Shown piece by piece: positions 47,501 through 56,500 of a stretch of 64,000 nucleotides of DNA. The stretch spans positions 17,306,534 to 17,370,533 of the forward strand of contig OX387193.1 in the NCBI GenBank assembly GCA_947561395.2, written 5' to 3'. The first letter of the stretch is position 1, and each line of letters opens with the position of its first letter. The notes below the pieces were generated by a model, which saw only the letters and a program-made list of their open reading frames with translations, was not told where the DNA came from and ran no database searches. A program made the translations under genes and the position numbers. This stretch comes from Buxus sempervirens (taxonomy: Eukaryota > Streptophyta > Magnoliopsida > Buxales > Buxaceae).

Positions 47501-50500
47501 GGAGTATTGAGGTAGCGTATGTAAGTTGAAAAAGGCCTTGTATGGTTTGAAGCAGTTACCAAGAGCATGGTTTGGGAAGTTTTCTTATGCTGTGTTAAAG
47601 TTTGGCTTTCATAGATGTCAGACAGATCATTTGGTTTTCTATTCTTGTACTGATGCAGGTTATACTCTTCTCATTGTGTATGTAGATGATATTGTGATTA
47701 CTGGGGATGACCATGAAAGGATTTCCAAGTTAAAGGAATTATTACAAGCTCAATTTCATACCAAAGACTTGGGCAAGCTTCAATACTTCCTAGGTATTGA
47801 GGTTGCTAGGTCTCAAGAATGTATTAATCTGTCTCAAAGGAAATACACCCTTGATCTCTTGGAAGAAACAGGGTTGTTAGGAGCTCGACCAGTTGAAAGC
47901 CCTATGTAACCGAACCAAAAATTGTTAAAGGATGATGGGGAGGTATGTAAGCACCCAAATTTTGATCAAACCAAAAAATGTGCTAAAAACAGCAAAACCC
48001 CGAAACAGGTCTGAACCCTAAGGAGCAAGAAATGTCTTTTTTGTATGAGCTTGAATTGATCACCATACCCTATGCCAATGGGTAGGAAATCCCGATACGG
48101 TTCCAACGTAACTAAGTTTGCGTGAATTGGAGTCCGGATAAAGAAGTTATGGTCAAAATACTCTCAAGGGCAAAACTATAATTAAATGCGGAAAACTGGC
48201 CATGTGACAAATGTGCAAACCACGCTTGCCAAGTGGCAAATTAAAGTGCGAAAGGCAAAATAAGGAAATGACAAAACACAAGAAAATATCTTCATTTCTC
48301 TCATTAATGAGAAATCATGAATGAGATTTCTCTCATTAATGAGGGATCATGAGATTTCTTTCATTAATGAGAGATCAAGGATAAGATTTTTCTCATTAAT
48401 GAGAGAACATGGAGGAGATTTCTCTCATTACTGAGAGATCATAAGAGAAAACAGGCCACGTGGTAAATGTGCGATCACGTTTGCCAAGTGGCAAATTAAA
48501 GGGCAAAACACAAATACCAATGAGATTTCTCTCATTAATGAGAAATCATGAATCGGATTTCTTTCATTAATGAGAGACCATAAATGAGATTTCTCTCATT
48601 AATGAGAGATCATGGATAAGATTTCTCTCATTAATGAGAGAACATTGAGGAGATTTCTCTCATTAATGAGAGATCATGAGAGATAATGAGAGAAAACTGG
48701 CCACGTAGCATATGTGCGAACCACGTTTGCCAAGTGGCAAATTAAAGGACAAAACACAAATATTAATGAGGTTTCTCTCATTAATGAGAGATCATGATTG
48801 AGATTTCTCTCATTAATGAGAGATCTCTCGCACTATAGGAATCCAAGAACCTAGGGGATGTTTTACCTCACTTTCCTCGGCAAGCCAAAGGCGCGTGAAG
48901 CTAATACCATCCCAAAATTTGTTTATAGGCACGTGAGGTTCATGAGAGAAATCTCATCCATGATCTCTCATTAATGAGATCTCTCATGATCTTACATTAA
49001 TAAAAGAAATCTCATCCATGATCTCTTATTAATGAGAAAAACCTCATTGATGTTTGTGTTTTTTTCTTTAATTTGGCATTTGGCAAACGTGGTTCGCACA
49101 TTTGCCACGTGGCCAGCTTTCTCTCATTATCTCCCATGATCTCTTATTAATGAGAGAAATCTCCTCCATGTTCTCTCATTAATGAGAGAAATCTTATCCA
49201 TGATCTCTCATTAATAAAAGAAATCTCATTTATGGTCTCTCATTAATGAGAGAAATCCCACTCATGATTTCTCGTTAATGAGAGAAATCCCATTGGTATT
49301 TGTGTTTTGTCATTTAATTTGCCACTTGGTAAACGCGGTTCGCACGTTTGTCATGTGGCCAGTTTTCTCTCATGATCTCTCATTAATGAAAGAATCTCAT
49401 TTATGATCTCTCATTAATGAGGGAGATCTCATGATCCCTCATTAATGAAAGAAATCTCATTCATGATTTCCCATTAATGAAAGAAATTAAGATATTTTCT
49501 TGTGTTTTGTCCTTTCCCTATTTTGTCTTTTGGTACTTTAATTTGCCACTTAACAAGCATGGTTTACACATTTGCCACGTGGCCAGTTTTCGCATTTAAT
49601 TACAGTTTTGCCCTTGAGAGTATTTTGACCATAACTTCTTTATCCGGACTCCAATTCACGCAAACTCAGTTGCGTTGGAACTATATCGGGATTTCCTACC
49701 CATTGGCATAGGCTATGGTGATCAATTCAAGCTCAAACAAAAAAGACATTTCTTGCTCCTTAGGGTTTAGACCTGTTTTAGGGTTTTGCGGTTTTTAGCA
49801 CATTTTTTGGTTTGATCAAAATTTGAGTGCTTACAAGGTGTTTGAAGAAACTAGCAGATATTGTCGGACGGTGAATAAGCTGAATTACCTAACTATCACT
49901 CGACCTGACATTTCTTATGCAGTGAGTGTTGGTAGTCAATTCTTGGATGCTCCAAGAATTCCACATTAGGAGGTTGTGCTTTGTATTGTTCGTTATCTGA
50001 AAAAAGCACTTGGTCTTGGGCTTCTTTACAAACGGAATGGACATTTCAAAGTTGAGGGTTTTACTGATGCTGATTGGGCTGGATCTCCTTCAGATAGAAG
50101 ATCTACCACAGGTTACGGTACTTTTCTAAGTGGAAATCTAGTTACTTGGAAGAGTAAGAAACAGACTGTAGTAGCGCGGTCTAGTGCAGAAGCAGAATAC
50201 CGAACAATGGCTCACACCACTAGTGAGTTGACATGTTGCAACACCTTCTTCGAGAGATTGGTTTTATCATCCCAACTCCAATTCCACTGTATTGTGATAA
50301 TCAAGCTGCTCTACACATATCGTCCAATCCTGTCTTTCATGAACGGACGAAGCACATTGAGGTTGACAGTCATTTAATCCAAGATAAGATTCTTAGTGTA
50401 GATATTTTTACATATCTTATATGAAGACTGGAGATCAACAAGCAGATATATTTACAAAACCTATATGTGGGAATCGATTGGGATTTATTTGTTCTAAGCT

Positions 50501-53500
50501 GGGCTTATATGATTTATATGCTCCAGCTTGAGAGGGAGTGTCATAGAAAGTAGTGATCTACGTAGTGATTTATGGGTGTGTGTTATGGAAAGTCTTGTTA
50601 TAGAAAGTAGTGATTTACGTAGTGATTTATAGGTATGTGTCATGGAGAGTCTTGTTATAGAAAGTAGTGATTTACGTAATGATTTATGGGTATGTGTCAT
50701 GGAAAGTTTGAGAGATAGAAAGTTTCCTTTCATGTACACAGTACACTACTGAATACTATATAGATGTATGGAAATCATGAGGAGAATTCAATTGATTCTT
50801 CCTCTCTTCTCTCTATTTTCTCTCTTGTTTACAAACTCAAACAAGAGGTATCAGTCCTATAAAAGATTAATAGTTTGAAACTGTTGAAATATTACTATTT
50901 CAATTTTGAACCTTCAGAAACAATAAAAAGAATTAAGTCACATACCTGAACATTAATGAAATGCATACCAGCAATCATCACTGGCAAAACAGTTCCTAAA
51001 ACACCATGTGGTAGCTCAGTCAAATTTTGGAACCATAGAATGCCACCCTGTAATTAACTTGTCAGAATCTTCATGTTCCAAATAATTTTAATGCAAATAA
51101 AGGCTCACACCATCAATAAGTTCCCAAAACACCAGAAATCAAACATGGAGTAGTGCAGTCTCTCTGGCCAGCATAATAATAAAGGTATAAAATGAAGTAC
51201 CTAAAAAGCGATGCATTTAGTAAAGCCATTGTTTTAACTTTTAAGTACCAGTTTTGGATTGAACAGGAGACCCAGCCTGAACAGATATATATCAGTTATC
51301 TCTATGTATTGGCTGAAAACATGAAAAATATGAATAACTGTAATGTATAGTCAATTCTCCACAAATAAGTTCCTAAGGAAAGCAATACATCCTAATTGAT
51401 ACTTAATCAGTTTCATTCAAAAATAAAACTCATAGTGCAGAAGTACTCCTCAGATCCAAAAAGAACGAAGAATTAAATTATTATGGTAATCCACCTAATA
51501 TTAAAAACTATGTCCCCTTTTTCAGGGCGGGAACATACCACTGCAGTAATTCTCTAATGAGCACATGTTAATCTTTCTAGTTAACAGGGTGCCATGCGTG
51601 CAAATTTGTAACTCCAGGATAATTTCCAAGAAGCAGAAAATAGAAATTTTAACTGATTGGAGGCACATAGTTCATCAAGCATTCAGGAGTTATCAAAAAG
51701 GTAAGAAGCTATGAGATAGATTATCAAAACCAGGATGCTCCTCGTAAACTTCATAAAAGCAAACAACTTCAGAGAGTAACATGTTTCTCCTTTCTTATGA
51801 ATCCTAGGATAAGGAATTGCAAGATTCAAAGTTGAACATTTTAAGAAGCCCGTTAGTAATGCAGAAATTGTAGTAAAAAGGTTCCAAAAACTACATAACT
51901 AGATATATGCAAATAAATGCCTTACACAATCAAATCCTGGGTGATGATCCAGACACATCCTACGGATGCATGTCATCCACAAAAGAAAGCATGGTGCCTG
52001 CAAGTAGATAGGAAGCATTTCTGATCCATCAATGCCAGCAATAGAAAACTAATCAACAATAGGTGAATCAGAGAGTAAATATATTGCCTAGGAAACAGAT
52101 TACTAAAAATAAGATTTTGACAGATCCGAAAGGCGAAAAGGGATTCTTTTTGCTAAGCCTAACTAGTTGGTATAAGTCATTACCATCATGTTCTGCTAGC
52201 TAAGAAAAATTTAATATCTATATATATGACACATAAAGCTATAATAACATAAATTATAAGAATGATGATGAGACCTAAAATAGAGAAGAAAAAAACTCTA
52301 AATCCAAAAAAGGAAAGGGAAAAAAATATGAAGAAGAACAGCTTTGAGTAGGGGTAGCAATTTTATTCCCAACCTACTTGACCAAGAAAACCCTTTGTTT
52401 AACCAGGTATGGACCCAGTTTTTTAGGCTGCAGACTTCCTCGAACCAGTTCTGTAAAGCTGAAATTATTGGTGACGGGCTTGGGCAATGCATGTTAGAGT
52501 CTGCCCATGCTGGTTTCAATTTCATTGTTTATATGAAACTAGAACTTCAATAGTTTTATGCACATTAAAGATTATTTTACCATATTTCTAATTCATTTTA
52601 TGACCCTTTTTTTAGTGTTTTTTTTACTAGGTTCATAAAAAATATAAAGCAAAATCTCTAAATACAGATTAAGATGAAGATTTAAAAATACTTTACCAAT
52701 CAAATTAACAAAAATAAATAAAAATAAACGGGCATAAAAAAGCTGAACAAAGCTGATCTCCGGCTTTCAACGCTATTTCGGACTGGGCTTAAGCTTAATT
52801 AGTAGGCCTGAGGACAAAAACAGGCTTGGGCATGCATAAGGTTGCTTATATCCTATTTTAAGCCTGGCCCAACCTAACAAATTGGTAGTCCAAGCTATAC
52901 TCATCTTGTCAATAATTAATAATGATATCCACCAAAACATTCCTCCTATGGACATATAGGAGACTCAAGCAACCGTAAATATTAGGAATTTCCTTGAAGA
53001 GTAGACATCGGCAAGGCATTTCCCATAGAGGTTCATTTATAGTTGGTATCCGTTCATGGTCCTCCAATGATCCAATCCGTGACTTTGCTTCTGAAGCAAC
53101 ATTCCAGGCTCGTAGTTCTAGCTTCCCCACTCAAGTCTTCTTTTTTTTTTTTTTTTTTATAAGTAATGAAGACTTCATTAAGTATCAATAGAACGAAGTA
53201 CAAAGGAACCCATTAGACATGGGTATAAGGTAAAAAAACATACAAAGAAAACAGAAAACAGTACAATACGGATGCTTGACCAGTCAACACCAACTCACAC
53301 CATGAGAAAGCTATCCCATATGGCCATATCTAAGGCAACCGCATTCCGATCACACAAAATATCAGCTGCTGATATCAACTTAAATTGACCTCTTATTGAA
53401 ATTCAAGTAGCCACAAATCTAATAGCATCCTCATATATGGCTTGTTCATAACATATCTGATTCTCAAAAATATGCCTATTACGTGCCAGCCAAACTAACC

Positions 53501-56500
53501 AAATAGTCGTGAAAAAGGGAGCTGAATATAGCATTCGTCCCCTCCTCCCCTCCTGCAAAGATGTGGGAACCTCCACTGTGATGCAAAGTCACATAATGCA
53601 CAGGGAAATACCCATTTGACCTCAATCAACCTCAAGAATCAAATACAAATGAGACTCACAAACTCACAATGCACAAATAAATAATCTACAGACTCGTCTT
53701 TCAAGCAAATGTTGGTCACGGAGTGATAGACTTCCTTCATCGCTGAAGTAAATCAAGGGTGTTAATCTGAACAAAAAAAGTAGTCCAAGAGAAGGCCTTC
53801 ACTTTGAGAGGGTGCTAATGAATTCCAAAGAAATGACACAGGAAATGTGGAAGGTTGTCCAAAGAAATAAGATACGAAAAGAACAACTTGGAGGGGAAAA
53901 GGTTTCCCTTTATCAAATGACCAAACTCTGATATCTGGGATTGATGACTCGAGGACTACATCTTTAAAAGCTTCAAACAAACCTCCTAGTTCTGCCAACT
54001 CAGCAGGCTTAAAATCCCTCCTAAATTGGAGGTTCCAACCTAGTGAATAAGATGAAATATCACACACTAAGGGCTGTTCACCATCCAAATGCTTAAAACC
54101 CAAGTGAACTATGATTATAAAGGCACATCACCCCACCAAAAATTAGACCAAAACCTCAGGGAACTATCAAAACACGCTTTATACTTGACCCAAGGTAGAA
54201 AAATAGGGGCCAACCCCACTATTGCTTTCCATATACTACCACTGTAATTTCTCCTAGAGTGATTAATATCTCTTCCATTTCAATGTAATCAAAATTTACT
54301 AACTATAAACTTACACCACAATCTATCTTATTTCTCTCCAAACCTCCACAGCCATTTACTAAGAAAAGCAAAGTTCTTTAAATGGGTCAAAGCCAAGTCT
54401 CCTTTCTGTTGCTCTTTACAAACCACTCCCCATATTACCACGTGATCCTTTTTATATACAAAAACTTCATTTCAACAAATGTCCCTTCACATTTTATTTT
54501 ATTTTTTACTCTACTGCAAACCCTTTGATTTTACCCACTTTCCCCCATTATTAGAAATTTAATAATCACATTGCTAACTAAAGTAAACAAGAAAGGGGAG
54601 AGGGGATCACCTTGTCTCAAGCCTCTAGATGCTAGAAATTGATCACTCACACTCCCATTGAGAATCTAGTAGAACGACACATTATTAAGACAAACTCTTA
54701 TCCACGACATCAATCTTTCCCAAAACCCTTCCACTGAAACATCGTATCCAAGAACTACTATTCGACCTTATCATATTCCTTTCCAAATCTAATTTATATA
54801 CAAGGCCTGGGTTACCGGACCTCATCCTATCTTCTATGCACCGTTAGCCACCAAAGAACAGTCCAAGATTTTCCTTCCTTACGCAAAGGATTTTGATATT
54901 CTGCCACAAGACTTCCCATCACCTCTTTCACACAAAACTTTGGCAACGATTTTATATAAGCTGGTTGTCAGACTAATTGGGTAGAATTCCTTAATCTCTA
55001 TAGCTCCTTGACACTTATGGATCAAGCAAAAAAATGTAGCATTGGTTACTTTACTAATGATTCCATGAGCGTTAAATTCCTTGAGCAGCTCCACCACATC
55101 ATTTTTCAGTAGCTCCCAAAACTCCTTAAAGAAAAGCCAACAAAAATCCATCTAGCTCCAATGCTTTATCTTGTCACAAATTCTACACCGCTCTTCTGAT
55201 CTCATCTTCCTCAATTTTTTTTTTGTTTTTCTAATTTAAGGGTTTGGAACACCTCAAAAGTAGGAGTTTGCACACTATCAAGATTCAACAAAAATAATTG
55301 CTCTAATCTATACAGGTTGGAGTAATAGTCTTTAATTGCATTTGCTATTTCAAGGTCATCCTAAATAAAATTGCCATCCACTACTGATATGTGGTTCCTC
55401 TACGCCTAGGACACCAGAATATCGAAAATATCATTTTTTTTTTCTTCTGTTTTCTAATTTGTGAAAAATCTAGTATTGCCAATGCCAATAAATTTTTTCC
55501 ATTATGAGGATATCATTTAGTCCTTTCAACCTCTCCATATCATCAATTTCAGGTTCTTTTAAATCTTTAACCTCCTCTCTTCTATCAAAATTCTCTATTG
55601 ATTTCATCAACTACCTTTCTTTTTCTGAATTTACCAAACTCCTCAAGGTTCCATTTCTTCATCTATTCCTCAAGCCTTCTTAACTTCTTCATGAATCTAA
55701 AGCCTGCCCAACCTCTGTTTTCATCCCTTTTGTCTTCCCACCACATCTTGACCGTTTAGGAAATGATCAATCAGATAACCACCTGTTAGAGAACCTAAAA
55801 AGCAGGGAGCCAACAATTGTTCTAAGCTTCTAGCAGTAGTTGACAAAAGCATCTATTTGTGGTCAAACACTGATCCAGTCAATATGGTTTGGATGGCTGT
55901 GGGGAACTGTTCATCCCAATCAGATGAGATAATGATCCTATCTATTAGGCTTATTGACCTGTTAGCTTTAGCTGATCATTGCAAATGTATCCTAGACTCT
56001 TCTAGCATTTTTGCCAAATCTTTATTTTTGTTTACTTGTCATCAATAAAGATGACCCCTCTTTTCCACAACTCATCTGCGTAACCTACATGCTGCTCTTA
56101 TGCTTAAATATTCATTTGGACAATACTTCTTTATAATATTATCAAGAATGATCGACTTTAGACAACAGGAAAATGCTTGCCCATCATTATCAGAGTACCA
56201 AGAGTATAGAGCAGGCCAAGTCCAACTGATCATCCATTTCTATGATTTTTGCTGGCCAAAGACTTTAGTGGTTTTTCATTTGATTAGAAAGCATGAATTA
56301 GGCGATTCCACAGTGAATTACACAATTAATATACTAAGTGGCATTTCGCTGCTGAAGTATCCAGCGCATGTGGCTTCACACTGATTATCCCCTGTATTCC
56401 ATTGTCTTCCACATACCAAGGCCCTATCGGTTGGTATTCTAGAATCAGATTCTAGCTAGAGTAAAATTATACAATCCAAGCTGGGCCACTTGGTTCAGAT

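Larger units (their letters stand above)
47946..49835. mobile_element. Giant inverted-repeat (foldback) element with LTR-like ends, nested in the Copia element
   Basis: The whole element is a pair of arms of about 880 bases in inverted orientation around a short loop (about 48826-48945). Ends: TGTAAGCACCC on the left, and GAGTGCTTACA on the right. It is flanked by AGGTA (47941-47945) and AGGTG (49836-49840); removing one flank and the element restores the Copia reading frame exactly, so the boundaries are firm. TG...CA ends and a 5-bp duplication are LTR-retrotransposon signatures, not those of classical DNA transposons. The outer 210 bases resemble the start of the LTR-type block at 3221. 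No coding capacity. Confidence 0.9.
45364..50424 (+). pseudogene. Copia Pol region: protease, integrase, reverse transcriptase, RNase H, broken
   Basis: Protease near 45496 (VIDSSASGHMT; DSS where DSG is usual), preceded by a stop at 45489. Integrase: zinc-binding part with WHYRLGHPS and CEVCQLSKH, then a stop at 46059-46061; the core has lost acidic positions (GNAKEY where DN-x-x-E-Y is usual). Reverse transcriptase: QIDVKNDFLHGDL and YVDDIVITGDD (catalytic YVDD present) with frameshifts near 47310 and a stop at 47508. RNase H after the nested element: EGFTDADWAGSPSDRRSTTG and AEAEYRTMA. Multiple lesions mean no functional polyprotein. Confidence 0.9.
43671..50833 (+). mobile_element. Ty1/Copia LTR retrotransposon, complete ends, inactivated, with a nested element
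   Basis: AACTC flanks the element on both sides (43666-43670 and 50834-50838), a perfect 5-bp duplication. LTRs begin TG and end CA. The primer binding site TGGTATCAGA directly follows the 5' LTR and the polypurine tract AGAGGGAG directly precedes the 3' LTR. Domain order Gag, protease, integrase, reverse transcriptase, RNase H is Copia. A 1890-bp foldback element sits between reverse transcriptase and RNase H (47946-49835). It lies in intron 5 of OXA2, opposite in orientation to the gene. Several stops and frameshifts inactivate it. Confidence 0.93.

Noticed and set aside
52350..52895. Possible hAT MITE with TAGGGGTAGCAATTTTA-like left end
   Set aside because: The right end (complement GGACTACCAATTTG) matches only partly and the 8-bp flanks agree at about five positions, not enough to support it.
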